Shown here: positions 47,414 to 57,885 of the stretch, piece by piece | How positions within the stretch are numbered: position 1 is the stretch's first letter | Layout of the letters: each line of letters opens with the position of its first letter | Source of the DNA: a virus | Length of the DNA stretch: 64,000 nt | Virus record (IMG/VR): IMGVR_UViG_3300030328_002321 | Location: 1 to 64,000 of that record | Direction: 5' to 3' (one strand) | Program-made: the position numbers and the translations under genes | The notes under the pieces: model-generated | Database searches by the model: none | Told to the model about the DNA's origin: nothing | What the model saw: only the letters and a program-made list of their open reading frames with translations

Positions 47414-50400
47414 TTATATGCTTCTTGTGGTGTTTGTGATTTAGTTAGTCCCCTAAATATAGGTAATAAGTCTTCAAAATCTTTTCTTATCTTACGATCT
47501 CCTTTTTCGTATCTACCTGTCTTTCTTTGATAAAAAATTTCTTTTTGGTCCCCTAGCCCTATTGCATATGCTCCTTCACTTAATAGTTGTGATAATAATT
47601 CTCCACCTTTTAGGATTGGTCTAGCTGTTGCTGTAGGAGACTGTAGTATTCTAAATGCTTCTTTTGTACCTACCAGCGGTGTCCATTGCATAATTTCTGT
47701 TTCATATCTTTTAGCTTGGTATAGTGCAAAATTAGATAGCCATGTTTCATCTTCATCGTCGAGATCTGCTAAGAATCCTACTAACACCATAGCTCCTAAT
47801 AAAGATGATAGTTCTACTGCAGTTCTTTTAACGTTTTGCTGTTCCATTTCAGTCATTCTGTTATAAGCAAAAGACTTATCTTCTATACTTTCTTGTATAA
47901 GATTCCAAAAAGATACATACATACCTTGTGTAACTGCTCCAAGTTCTTCGTCTATATGTATAGTAGAACCTCCTAGGCCCCCATGTCCGTATCTTCTTCT
48001 AAATCCAGGTACCATCCAGTTACGGAATAACATAAACAATTTACCCCACCATCTTCTTTGTAGCATGTTAGTATGCATTTTACTCTTTATCTGGTTAGTT
48101 CTTCTACTTAATCCTTGCAGTTTCATTATAAAATCTAATCTACTAAAGTTAGCTACTCTAGGATCTACAGACATTTTACCTGTCTTTTCATCTATTATAA
48201 GTAAATCATATAAATTAGCCGGTTTACCATTTTCATTCATAATAACATTTCCGTCACTGTCTTCTAATTTACCTTCTAAATTTTTCATTAATGCTAGCAT
48301 TCTTGTAGCAGATAATTCATGTTCAGCAGCTTGTTGTAAAAATAATAGATTACCACTACTTGCAAGTTTTCTAGTTTTACCACCAACAATTTGATTGCCT
48401 TCAGTGTCTGTAAATTCTGTCAATGCATCAAAAAATTCTACTGCTTTTCCTATTTTACTTTTTGGATCAAATCTACCTATATCTGTAACAGCCATCCCTG
48501 AACTCCAATATTCTCCTTTAGCCCATGCAAGATCTCCTTTTGACATAAATTGTCCCGCAACACTTTCTTGCATCATCATCATATTATCTAATATAGACTG
48601 GTTAGCACCTTGTAATAAGTTAAAAGATAAAGTACTTATTGCAGTAAAAGCATTTAACGTTCCTACTGCTTCATTAGCAGAAAATGTTTTACCAAATACT
48701 GTAAAGTCTTTTTGTAGATTAGTTTGTCCAAACATTACAGAATCAAGCCATTCTTGTACATGTTTAAAATTATAACTTTCTCCTTCTTTTAATTTAGCCA
48801 GAGGTATACCCATCTGCTTTGCGGCTTTTTGTAGTATTTGTATTCCTGCAGAGTTAGTTTCTAAAGTTTTTCTATTTTTTAAAATATCTTGGAAAAGCAT
48901 AACCTGTCCAACAATTTCACTTTTAGCTTTAAAATTGTGTGCCATATGTCTAAATCTATACAAACTACTAGCAACATCTTTAGAAACTTCCGAAGCTGGT
49001 ACTCTATTAACTGCATAAATTGGGACCCTTTTTTCTACATCTCTATTATTTTCATTATAAGTATAATAATCATGATTAGTGTCCTGTATAGTAAATCCAT
49101 CCTTTAGTTTATCATCTATTGTATTCCAAATACCTTTTTCTTTTAATCTATCAACATCTTCTTTTCTATACGTTGGCATTAAATACGAGTATTTGTCCCA
49201 CCCATTTTTATCCATTTGCTTAAGGCCAATCATTCTTTGCGCTGTTTGAAACTCTTGTATTATAAAGTCATAGTATTCTTTTAGTCTAGGATCATTTTGG
49301 ATAGCTGTATATCTTTCGTTTGTATATTTAGAAACTTTAGGTCTAATCCAATCCCCAGCTGGTTTCTCATTTATAAGATTTTTATTTAAAATTCCTTCTA
49401 ATGTATTTTTACGAGTACGCGCATTTGCTAAAGCTTCTGATGTAAGATCTTTTTTAGCTTTTAATTCTGAAATAATGCTAGCTTGTATTTTAATTTCTTT
49501 TTTTATTTGATCACGCTCTTTTTGCCATCCCGGAATAGGTTCTGTATTTTCTTGGTTCCATTCAGATAATTTTTGGTAATATCTACCTCCTTTAGACTCA
49601 TTATTTCCCCAACTGTTTAAATCTTTCTTAAAAGATGCATAATTAACTTCTCCTTTATCATTAGTATAATCTTCTTTTCTAGGAATACCATATTGTTCTC
49701 CTAATCTAATTTTTTCTTCTTCTAAATCTTTATAATATCTTTCACTGTCAATTGGATTAACTAGTGCTAATCTTTTCATACCATTTACTTCTACAACTTC
49801 TAAAACTGGATCATTTAACTCTTCTACATTTGACTCATTTTGACCGGCTGCAAATCTTTCATATATAGGTGCTAACTTAGATTTTAAATCTAATGTCATA
49901 TCGTTTGATTCTAAATTAGCTTGCTGTACTGCTTTAACTAATAACTGTATTCCTCGATCACTAGAGTATACAATTGGATCAAAATAATAAGAAGCGGCAC
50001 TTTTATCTTTATGCGCAGCTCTTAGTTCAACAACAAGATCTTTATAGTTTTTAAGGTCTTTTTGTTTTAATTGTTCAATATATAATTTTGATTTCTTAAG
50101 TTTAAATTCTTCTTTTGTAAATTCTCCCTTTCTATATCTATCTTGAAGTTCTATATACTTTAAATCCGTTGGATCAATTCCTTTAGATCTAGTAAATTCT
50201 CTTGCATTATCTATCTTTTTTTGTATATCTGCTGATAAATCTTTATGTGTAAATCCAATTAAACTTTGCGCTAACATAGGAAGAACGTTATCACTAAATT
50301 CAAGATCTAGTGATTTTGCTTCGTCTAAAATTGCATTTACTCTTTCTTCTAAAGTATTAAACTTTTCTATAGAACGTATCTCATCTGCAGATTTTTTTGC

Positions 50401-51813
50401 TTTTCTTCTTTTAGTAATTAATAAATCTTTTATACTTTGAAACATTTCTAAACTATCTAATTGTTTCTTAAGCTCCCACATTTTTTGTAGATTTTGTGTA
50501 GTACCTCTTTCATCTTCAGGTATTGACATAATCTCTTCATACTTACGTTCTGTTCTATTGAAAGCATCTCCCATAGCATTTACAAGATCTAATAAATCTT
50601 CTACTTGTGAAACTCTTGTTAAACTATTTTCTAGTCTTCGTAATGTTGTTAATTGATCTTCATCAATTTGATCTTCAGGTAATTTTTGTAATTCAAATAA
50701 CTCTTGTTTTATTCTAACACGAGCATTGTCAACTAATTCTTGTAGCTTGATTTCTTCTTTACTAGCTTGAACATACGGACTTAAAGGATTTATCATACCT
50801 TCAGCTCTTAATTTTCCTGCAAACATTTCTTCTGCAAGTATTGCAGCTGTATTAGGACTAACTCCAAATAATTTACCTATAGCTCTAAATAATTTATTAA
50901 GTAATCTTTGTAGCTTGTTAGGATTTTTTCTAACAATTTTAGCTCCTTCTAGTCCAATTGCAGTAGCTAATACTTCTTTATCTAACATTTCTCCTTGTAA
51001 TTCAGGATACCTTTGCTCTACTTGTTTATATAAATCTGTATCTCTTAGTTCTAGTATAGCTTGCGCAACAACAGGATCACTTACACCTAATAAATCTATG
51101 TATATATGTCCAAACTCATGATATGTTGTATCTTTTTTAACTTTTTCTGGATTAATTCTTATTGTAGGATTTTGGCCTTCTACATAAGCATCAACTTGTC
51201 CAATATTCTCTATACTAGTATCAAATTCTACTTCAACTGTAATTCCTGCTTTAGCAAATGATTCTTGTAATTCTCCCGCTACTCTATATGCATTTTTAAG
51301 TTCTTCCTCTTCTAAGTTAGAAAATTTACTATTACTAGTATTTTCTCTTCTTGCTAATTCATCTAAAAATGCATCATCACGTTCTGCTCCTGGGACTTGT
51401 TCTGGAGCTACAAACCTTAAGTACTGATCTATTTCTGTTTGATTATCACTAGTAATATCTGCATTATTTGGACCTTCAGCAGGTATCTCTTTTAAAAGCG
51501 CTTCATTTATAGTTAATACATGTAACTCTGCCGCTGGAGAATAAATTGTTTGAGGAGTCATTTTTACATACTCTGTAGAAATTAATCCTGGATACTTATT
51601 ATTTATTCTTTTAATATCTCTAAGCGCAGATCTAAAATTACTTTGTTGTACATAAATTGTACCTTTATGTTTTTTAGTAGCTATATTATGGTCTCTTAAT
51701 ATTCTATGTAGATTGTTTACAGTTTTCTTTTCTGGCGCAGTAGTATCCATATACCCAAATAAATCTGTGTATAATTTACTTTCAACTCCGTTTAAATAAT
51801 ATTTACATGCCAT
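47392..51813 (-). CDS. giant virion-cargo protein with zincin motif
   Basis: 1,473 aa. Residues 215-245 carry TYHEFGHIYIDLLG, the HExxH zinc-binding helix of metallopeptidases. It is followed by long helical coiled regions (about residues 350-900) and a Gln/Lys-rich C-terminus with possible amphipathic or membrane-active segments near residues 1100-1350. In crAss-like phages, giant proteins next to the virion RNA polymerase are packaged and ejected. The protease domain may mature cargo proteins or act in the host envelope. Starts 3 nt from the RNA polymerase stop. Confidence 0.78.
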   Translation of the reverse strand: MACKYYLNGVESKLYTDLFGYMDTTAPEKKTVNNLHRILRDHNIATKKHKGTIYVQQSNFRSALRDIKRINNKYPGLISTEYVKMTPQTIYSPAAELHVLTINEALLKEIPAEGPNNADITSDNQTEIDQYLRFVAPEQVPGAERDDAFLDELARRENTSNSKFSNLEEEELKNAYRVAGELQESFAKAGITVEVEFDTSIENIGQVDAYVEGQNPTIRINPEKVKKDTTYHEFGHIYIDLLGVSDPVVAQAILELRDTDLYKQVEQRYPELQGEMLDKEVLATAIGLEGAKIVRKNPNKLQRLLNKLFRAIGKLFGVSPNTAAILAEEMFAGKLRAEGMINPLSPYVQASKEEIKLQELVDNARVRIKQELFELQKLPEDQIDEDQLTTLRRLENSLTRVSQVEDLLDLVNAMGDAFNRTERKYEEIMSIPEDERGTTQNLQKMWELKKQLDSLEMFQSIKDLLITKRRKAKKSADEIRSIEKFNTLEERVNAILDEAKSLDLEFSDNVLPMLAQSLIGFTHKDLSADIQKKIDNAREFTRSKGIDPTDLKYIELQDRYRKGEFTKEEFKLKKSKLYIEQLKQKDLKNYKDLVVELRAAHKDKSAASYYFDPIVYSSDRGIQLLVKAVQQANLESNDMTLDLKSKLAPIYERFAAGQNESNVEELNDPVLEVVEVNGMKRLALVNPIDSERYYKDLEEEKIRLGEQYGIPRKEDYTNDKGEVNYASFKKDLNSWGNNESKGGRYYQKLSEWNQENTEPIPGWQKERDQIKKEIKIQASIISELKAKKDLTSEALANARTRKNTLEGILNKNLINEKPAGDWIRPKVSKYTNERYTAIQNDPRLKEYYDFIIQEFQTAQRMIGLKQMDKNGWDKYSYLMPTYRKEDVDRLKEKGIWNTIDDKLKDGFTIQDTNHDYYTYNENNRDVEKRVPIYAVNRVPASEVSKDVASSLYRFRHMAHNFKAKSEIVGQVMLFQDILKNRKTLETNSAGIQILQKAAKQMGIPLAKLKEGESYNFKHVQEWLDSVMFGQTNLQKDFTVFGKTFSANEAVGTLNAFTAISTLSFNLLQGANQSILDNMMMMQESVAGQFMSKGDLAWAKGEYWSSGMAVTDIGRFDPKSKIGKAVEFFDALTEFTDTEGNQIVGGKTRKLASSGNLLFLQQAAEHELSATRMLALMKNLEGKLEDSDGNVIMNENGKPANLYDLLIIDEKTGKMSVDPRVANFSRLDFIMKLQGLSRRTNQIKSKMHTNMLQRRWWGKLFMLFRNWMVPGFRRRYGHGGLGGSTIHIDEELGAVTQGMYVSFWNLIQESIEDKSFAYNRMTEMEQQNVKRTAVELSSLLGAMVLVGFLADLDDEDETWLSNFALYQAKRYETEIMQWTPLVGTKEAFRILQSPTATARPILKGGELLSQLLSEGAYAIGLGDQKEIFYQRKTGRYEKGDRKIRKDFEDLLPIFRGLTKSQTPQEAYKWFTTLD

Positions 51814-51816
51814 ATA

Positions 51817-54800
51817 TTAACACTTTTTAATTATTGTATCTCCTTCTTCTACTTTTTGATCTTCTGTTTGCTGTTCAAAGAAAAAAGTATTTGGTAATCT
51901 TTCTGTGTTGGTAGCACTTAGATTAAAATCAAAGACACTTTTATTTTCTATTTTTGTTGTTCCTACTTCTAAAAGTTTATTAGGAACTCCTAAAGGTGAT
52001 AATTGTTGATAGGTAGAATCTCCTATATATACATACAATAAATCAGTTCCTTTTGCATTAAAATATTGTAAATATCTTCCACCTGTAAATACTTTAGGAT
52101 CTTCTGGGCTAAACTGTACCTTTCCTTCTGCTACATCTCTTGCCTTTATTTTTACTGCAGGTACAATAGGTTTTCCACCAATTAGTCTAGTACCATAGTT
52201 TCTTACAAACTCGTGTGTAAAGTTACTAAAACCTGAGTAATTAGGATCAACTAATTGCTGAATTTCTTGTTCAAAAAATTCTACAGGTGAGCCTTGGCCC
52301 GGATTTAATATATCTGTTGTAAATACTTCTGATGGTATTAAGTCTATATAACTACCATATGTAGGAGAAAATCCATTTGTTAAAAATTGGTTTGCTACTA
52401 AAAGTTTTCCAAAACTACTTATTTTAGGTATTGGACTATTTATCATCATAAGTAATCCATTACTAAGTTCATTTTTATCAGCTGTAGATAAATCTGTACC
52501 AGTATCTAATATTATACGTGCTATTTTTGTTTCTGGATTAGTAGAATCTTCTCTTAATAATCTATAAAATGGATTATTATTTAGTTCTGGATATTGTAAT
52601 CCTAAAGATCTCATTAATAGTACTATGTTGTTTGGATTACTAGGAGTATATAAATTTGATATAACTCCTCTAGAAAGTAAACCTACTTTTTCTCCTCGTT
52701 CTATCATTAAAGGACTGTGCGGTTGAGTCATAATAGATAAGTTTAATGCTCTATCTATAAATTTATGTTGAGCTGCAGTAAGAATATCTATGTGTAGTGC
52801 TTCTCTAATTTTGTCTTTAGCTTCTTTAAAAGAATTGCTATTTTGTATAAAACCTAAAGTACTCATATTGTCTAGTACAATATCAAGAATTCCTCTGTAT
52901 GCAACTCCTGTGTGATTTTGTGGTTCTGAAGTTCCTTGTTGATGTAATATATAGTCTTTTGCTCCTCGTACAAGACTTTCTCTCCCTAAATAAAAAGATT
53001 CTGTGTCTAAATGATTATTAATAGAAGAGATTTCATTAAGATTATCTAGATTTCCAGGTGTAATTATTTTATTTACCTTTTGTAAATGTTTACCTGCCAT
53101 ATAAAATTTTGCAAAATTTATTAAAAGTCTATTATCAGGAATACTGTTTGATGTTAAAGAATCAAAAGTCATATTAGTTACTACTTCATCTTTCATATCT
53201 ATAGAGTCTAATAATTTATTTTCCGAAGTATCTTGTCTAAAACCATCTCTAACTAATTTTACAATTGCTGGCTGAGTTAAAAACTCTACTACTGTTGGAA
53301 TTGGTACACCAACCATTAGCATTAATCCTGCAACAGGTATTGTATATTTATTATCATTTATATCTAATTGTATAGGAGATTTTGAAGCGTCTACAGCGGC
53401 AGATAAATACTCAGAAATATTTGCATCAGTATATTTACCTTCTAAATCTTTTGTTACAATTTCAGACATTGTTACCCCATCAATAATAGGAGAAAACGTT
53501 CCTTCTATTCCTAAGACTCCTAATACTTCTGCTACATTTCTACCTGCAAGCATGTTTGACCACAGACCTCTACCTGCAATACCTACTTTGTTTCTAGTTT
53601 CCATTCGTAGTTCTGATAAAGGATCGTTATAGTCTACAGCTTTACTAGATGTAGCTAATCTATCTAGTGTAGTATTTGACACAGGAGTCATAACTTCTTC
53701 TAAATGCTTTTTATCTAAAAGTATAGTCTTAAATACATTATATATAATGTTATTTCTTTCTTGTCTTTCACTAAGTTTACCTGTTTCTTTAAATATAAGA
53801 TGTAATTTATCTATATCAAAATCACTACCTTGTTGTATAGTTAAGGCCCCAGGAACCATAATAGCTTTTTCATACTCTTGTGGTAAAAAGTCTACAACTC
53901 TAAATACCATTGCAGAGCTCTTACCTTGTTGTGGTATACGATACCCTATAAACTCTAATCTAGGATCTCCTTCAAAGTCTGCAGGTGTTGCCTCTCTAGG
54001 GTTGCCTTCTTCATCTTTAAAACTTTCTAGTTCTTTTTTTGTAAATCCAAGAGTGCTAGCTTTTATTCTTACTTCTGCTCCTCCATTACTACCATTATAC
54101 ATTTGTAGTTCTCCACTACTAGCAAATCCTCCTAGTTCTGCTACTTGTACTGCTTCTACGCCTTTTAAATTTTGATTATAAATTTCTTTACGGAATATTC
54201 CTGCAACCATTGTTTCAAACTTAGATGTAAAGTTTGGAAAACTTAGTGGTATTCTAAATTTGTAATCAAATGGACCATTAGGCACTATATCTAACCCATC
54301 TAAATAGTTTTGAGGCAGGTCTTTATCTTTAATTTCTTGTTCTATCCTACTTCTAAGTTTCTGTAAATGTTCTAACTTAGCTTCTTTATGTTCTATACTT
54401 TCTTTATTTTGTATATTTAGTACTTTAGTTATCCCTAATTCTCTTTTTACTCTTTGTGTATCTTGCTTTATGTTTTCTGCTATAGCTTCCCCAAACAGTT
54501 CTTGTAGCATAGCCCCCGATATATTCTTTCCTTCATAAGAATACATTTCATTCTGAAACACGTTAGTAATAATATTTTTTCTTATTTGTCTATTAAATAC
54601 AACCTCATTCTTTTTTTCTGTAGGTATCATTTGTGGAAACCTAAGCTTAGTAGAATCCATAACCATTGGATTAGAAGTATCTAATATTTTAGAATTTTGA
54701 AAGTCTTGTATATTAATTCTTGCTCCTTTTGTAGCAGTTTCTGTATGTACTACATGTATATTATCTTTTGATTTAAATGCTTTAAGAATTTCAGATAAAT

Positions 54801-57800
54801 ATATATCGTTTTTTGCAAGTTGTGGAGTTACTACCATATATGAATTTTTATCCATATGCATAGTACTAAGATTATCTTTTACATTTGCTTGCTCATGATA
54901 TGGCTTTAAAGGTATAACTGGTCTATTAAAATCACCACCTTCTTGGTATATTTTATATGCAGCTTCATCTAAATTCATGTCCCATTTACCCATACCCATC
55001 ATAATCCCGCGGTACATTTCTACACTAATAAAAGATTGAGCATCTGATTTAACTGTATTTGCATATAACTCAGCTAGTTCTCTTTGTAGTCCATTATTAA
55101 TTAAAGTTTGTACAAAAGCATCTGATTGTTCTCTGTCTGTATAGTTAAAATCTCTTATTACTAATGCATTATATTGTGGCATCATACCATACTGCGTATT
55201 GTTTTGATCAAAACCTTGTATAGCTAGTTTGTTTCCAGGTGTATTTACAAGCCCCATACGCTTATAAAAATCTGCATCGTTTTTTGCAAATGAATATCCA
55301 CCTCTTATAAATTTAGTTATTTCTATTCTACTTACAAAGTCTTGAAAAACAAATTCTTTTATAAACTCACGTTGAGTATTGTTACTATTTAGATCATTAC
55401 TAACATCTTGTTGTAAATTAATATTATATTCTTTTATAGCTTCCTCTAGTTGAGTTTCATACTCTTTTAGTTTGCCTTTAACATATTGAACCTGTTCTGC
55501 TAATAATTTATTAAATGCTCTTAAATCTGTTTTATTTGTATCTACGTTTGGATCATTCTTACTTAAAAAATTCTCTAGTAAACTAGACATTCTATCACCA
55601 TTTACTTCTATATCTTGTAGTCCATATATTTGTGTCATAGTAAAAGCAGAACCATCTGCAGCATAAGGAGAACTTCCTTTTTTATAATGATAACCTTCTA
55701 TTAACTTTGAAAAATTATCTTCTTTTCTAGCTTGTTGTATTTGTTTATGTGCTTGGTCTATTCTAGCAAGATCTTGTATTATAAGTGCTTCTATTATTTC
55801 ATCATTTTTTAAAGTAATTCCAAATTGTTTTAGTTTATTTATTTTAGCTATTTGTGTAAAACTTAAATTTGGACGATCCGCTTGTATGTGTAAAGCAGAT
55901 AAAGAAAAATTACTACCTTTATTTAAAAATCCTATAAGTCTTCCTACTAAAGAATCTCTAGAATTTTGATCTTCATAGTCTTTGGCTTTAAATGTGTTTG
56001 ATTTATATGAGTCTAATATGTAATTTACAAAATTTTCTTTAGCATTTCCTTTAGACGTTAGTAAAGTTTGAAGTAATAAAGATCTATATTTATTGTTTTC
56101 AGGTCTATTATCAGGTACAAATAAAGGGTCTTTTTGTAAATTGTTTAAATAGCTATTTAATTCTTCTCTTTGTTGAGGATCATTAATTAATTCGACAAGT
56201 TCATCTAAAGAAGTTGGTGTGTTAATAGGATAGTAAGCTTTGTTTGTACCGCTAATAAAAGTTCCAAAAGGTTTACTGTCAAATAGTATAGACAATTCAG
56301 CAAGTTTTTTAATTATAGTAGTTTCTTCTATATGAAAGTTTTCATTAGGTGCATTTTCTAAATATAATAAGAGTTTACCTAAATTTTGATTAGGGCTAAA
56401 CACAAGCTCAGAAAAAAGATCTCTTCCAGTAAGTCCTACTTCATTACCATTTTCATAATATAGTTTTAAATTTTCTCTTGTAGAGTCTAGAGTAGGTCCA
56501 TAGTTTATTCCTAATTCCCATAAATATGTTCCTAAAGCATCTATTTGTGCATCGCTCCATTCAGATAAACTACCTTGCGCTTGTTTTACAACATTCCAAG
56601 CATTTTTAATACGGTCTAGTTTTTCAGGTTTAACTGTAAGCACTCCATTAATTTCTTTATATGGAGCTCTTTGGTTTTCTGTTATATATTCTACAGAATT
56701 ATTTCTAAAATCTTTTTGAGATCTTTTTGTAACACTACTTTGATTAGAATTAATAATTAAGTTTTTAAAAGAACCGTCTTCTTGTTTTACTTTTTTAAAC
56801 ATTACAAATGTTTTATAAGTATTTTTAAAAGCTGTAAATATAGCAGCCTTTTGTCCTGAATTTAATCCTACTAGTCTTTCTGTAATTGCTTTTACTTCAG
56901 GTTTGTATACTGAATAATAATCTAGCTTAGATACCATAGCTTCAAAATTTGGTTGGCCAACCGCTGCTTCTGAGATAATAGCTACTACTCTAGATAAAGG
57001 AAGAGTTTCAGGGTATCCTAAAATGTTAGTTCCTACTTTAATATTTGTTAAAATGCTTTTAGCTCTAGAAGATAGTTTCTTTTTAGGATCTTCTTGTACT
57101 TTAGATATATTATAGACTCTTATAAACTCTTCGTCTATTTCTTCTATAAGAGAACTTTCATCTCTTATTTTTAAATTTTGTGAAGATAAACTGTCTTTTA
57201 AAAGGTCCTGTACTCCTACTGTTTGTATATTTCCTAATGCATCATATTTAGTGTCCCATTGATCGTATGCACTTACAAAAACATCCCAACTTTGCCCTAA
57301 TTCTATATTTTCATCTTCTATCTTTTTTATAAATTTATCATAGCCGTTTTCTCCTGATGTTAGAGTGTCATACAATTCTTTTGCTTTTTCTATAGTAATA
57401 CTATTATTAAATGCTGCTAGCAAAGTTTTGTTTTTTATAGCAGTAATTAAATTACCACCCATTTTATATCCTACTTTTGTCTGTATACTATTTGCAAATC
57501 CCACTAAAGTATTTAGCAGTGCAGATTGTATCTCCATATTTTCTTTTTCAGATCTATTTAAATCAAGAATTTTATTTTTTTGTTTATTTGCTAAAGCTAC
57601 ATAAAATGATTTTTGCTCAATATTTATAAACTCGTATGTACCTATACCCTGAAATAATTTAGGCTCATTATTTTCATCTAAGTTATTAGAAAATTGTTCT
57701 ATTTGAGTTATACCTTCTTTTTCAAAGTCAAATTTATAAAACTTTTTAAACTCTTCTCCATATATACTTTCATACACAGCTTCTGCTTGTGCATTAGATC

Positions 57801-57885
57801 CTAAAGCATCTCTTAAATCTTTTAAAAGTTTTGAATCTTTACCATTAGGTAATATGGCTCTACCGTTTTCTATTCTACAACTCAT
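51817..57885 (-). CDS. virion-packaged DNA-dependent RNA polymerase
   Basis: 2,022 aa. The key part is TIQQGSDFDIDKLHLIF at about residues 1350-1366: DFDID is the Mg-binding active-site loop of the two-barrel (double-psi beta-barrel) RNA polymerases, as in the crAss-like phi14:2 gp66. The preceding YRIPQQGKSSAMVFRVVDFL and KAIMVPGALTI blocks fit the second barrel. It is a single chain, unlike host beta and beta'. By analogy it enters with the DNA and transcribes early genes. It overlaps the 1,373-aa gene by 1 nt (TAATG-type). Confidence 0.9.
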   Translation of the reverse strand: MSCRIENGRAILPNGKDSKLLKDLRDALGSNAQAEAVYESIYGEEFKKFYKFDFEKEGITQIEQFSNNLDENNEPKLFQGIGTYEFINIEQKSFYVALANKQKNKILDLNRSEKENMEIQSALLNTLVGFANSIQTKVGYKMGGNLITAIKNKTLLAAFNNSITIEKAKELYDTLTSGENGYDKFIKKIEDENIELGQSWDVFVSAYDQWDTKYDALGNIQTVGVQDLLKDSLSSQNLKIRDESSLIEEIDEEFIRVYNISKVQEDPKKKLSSRAKSILTNIKVGTNILGYPETLPLSRVVAIISEAAVGQPNFEAMVSKLDYYSVYKPEVKAITERLVGLNSGQKAAIFTAFKNTYKTFVMFKKVKQEDGSFKNLIINSNQSSVTKRSQKDFRNNSVEYITENQRAPYKEINGVLTVKPEKLDRIKNAWNVVKQAQGSLSEWSDAQIDALGTYLWELGINYGPTLDSTRENLKLYYENGNEVGLTGRDLFSELVFSPNQNLGKLLLYLENAPNENFHIEETTIIKKLAELSILFDSKPFGTFISGTNKAYYPINTPTSLDELVELINDPQQREELNSYLNNLQKDPLFVPDNRPENNKYRSLLLQTLLTSKGNAKENFVNYILDSYKSNTFKAKDYEDQNSRDSLVGRLIGFLNKGSNFSLSALHIQADRPNLSFTQIAKINKLKQFGITLKNDEIIEALIIQDLARIDQAHKQIQQARKEDNFSKLIEGYHYKKGSSPYAADGSAFTMTQIYGLQDIEVNGDRMSSLLENFLSKNDPNVDTNKTDLRAFNKLLAEQVQYVKGKLKEYETQLEEAIKEYNINLQQDVSNDLNSNNTQREFIKEFVFQDFVSRIEITKFIRGGYSFAKNDADFYKRMGLVNTPGNKLAIQGFDQNNTQYGMMPQYNALVIRDFNYTDREQSDAFVQTLINNGLQRELAELYANTVKSDAQSFISVEMYRGIMMGMGKWDMNLDEAAYKIYQEGGDFNRPVIPLKPYHEQANVKDNLSTMHMDKNSYMVVTPQLAKNDIYLSEILKAFKSKDNIHVVHTETATKGARINIQDFQNSKILDTSNPMVMDSTKLRFPQMIPTEKKNEVVFNRQIRKNIITNVFQNEMYSYEGKNISGAMLQELFGEAIAENIKQDTQRVKRELGITKVLNIQNKESIEHKEAKLEHLQKLRSRIEQEIKDKDLPQNYLDGLDIVPNGPFDYKFRIPLSFPNFTSKFETMVAGIFRKEIYNQNLKGVEAVQVAELGGFASSGELQMYNGSNGGAEVRIKASTLGFTKKELESFKDEEGNPREATPADFEGDPRLEFIGYRIPQQGKSSAMVFRVVDFLPQEYEKAIMVPGALTIQQGSDFDIDKLHLIFKETGKLSERQERNNIIYNVFKTILLDKKHLEEVMTPVSNTTLDRLATSSKAVDYNDPLSELRMETRNKVGIAGRGLWSNMLAGRNVAEVLGVLGIEGTFSPIIDGVTMSEIVTKDLEGKYTDANISEYLSAAVDASKSPIQLDINDNKYTIPVAGLMLMVGVPIPTVVEFLTQPAIVKLVRDGFRQDTSENKLLDSIDMKDEVVTNMTFDSLTSNSIPDNRLLINFAKFYMAGKHLQKVNKIITPGNLDNLNEISSINNHLDTESFYLGRESLVRGAKDYILHQQGTSEPQNHTGVAYRGILDIVLDNMSTLGFIQNSNSFKEAKDKIREALHIDILTAAQHKFIDRALNLSIMTQPHSPLMIERGEKVGLLSRGVISNLYTPSNPNNIVLLMRSLGLQYPELNNNPFYRLLREDSTNPETKIARIILDTGTDLSTADKNELSNGLLMMINSPIPKISSFGKLLVANQFLTNGFSPTYGSYIDLIPSEVFTTDILNPGQGSPVEFFEQEIQQLVDPNYSGFSNFTHEFVRNYGTRLIGGKPIVPAVKIKARDVAEGKVQFSPEDPKVFTGGRYLQYFNAKGTDLLYVYIGDSTYQQLSPLGVPNKLLEVGTTKIENKSVFDFNLSATNTERLPNTFFFEQQTEDQKVEEGDTIIKKC

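Noticed and set aside
53747-54175. 142-aa plus-strand ORF inside the RNA polymerase gene
   Set aside because: It is antisense to the conserved active-site region, with Leu/Ser-rich shadow composition typical of the opposite strand of Lys/Glu/Asp-rich genes.
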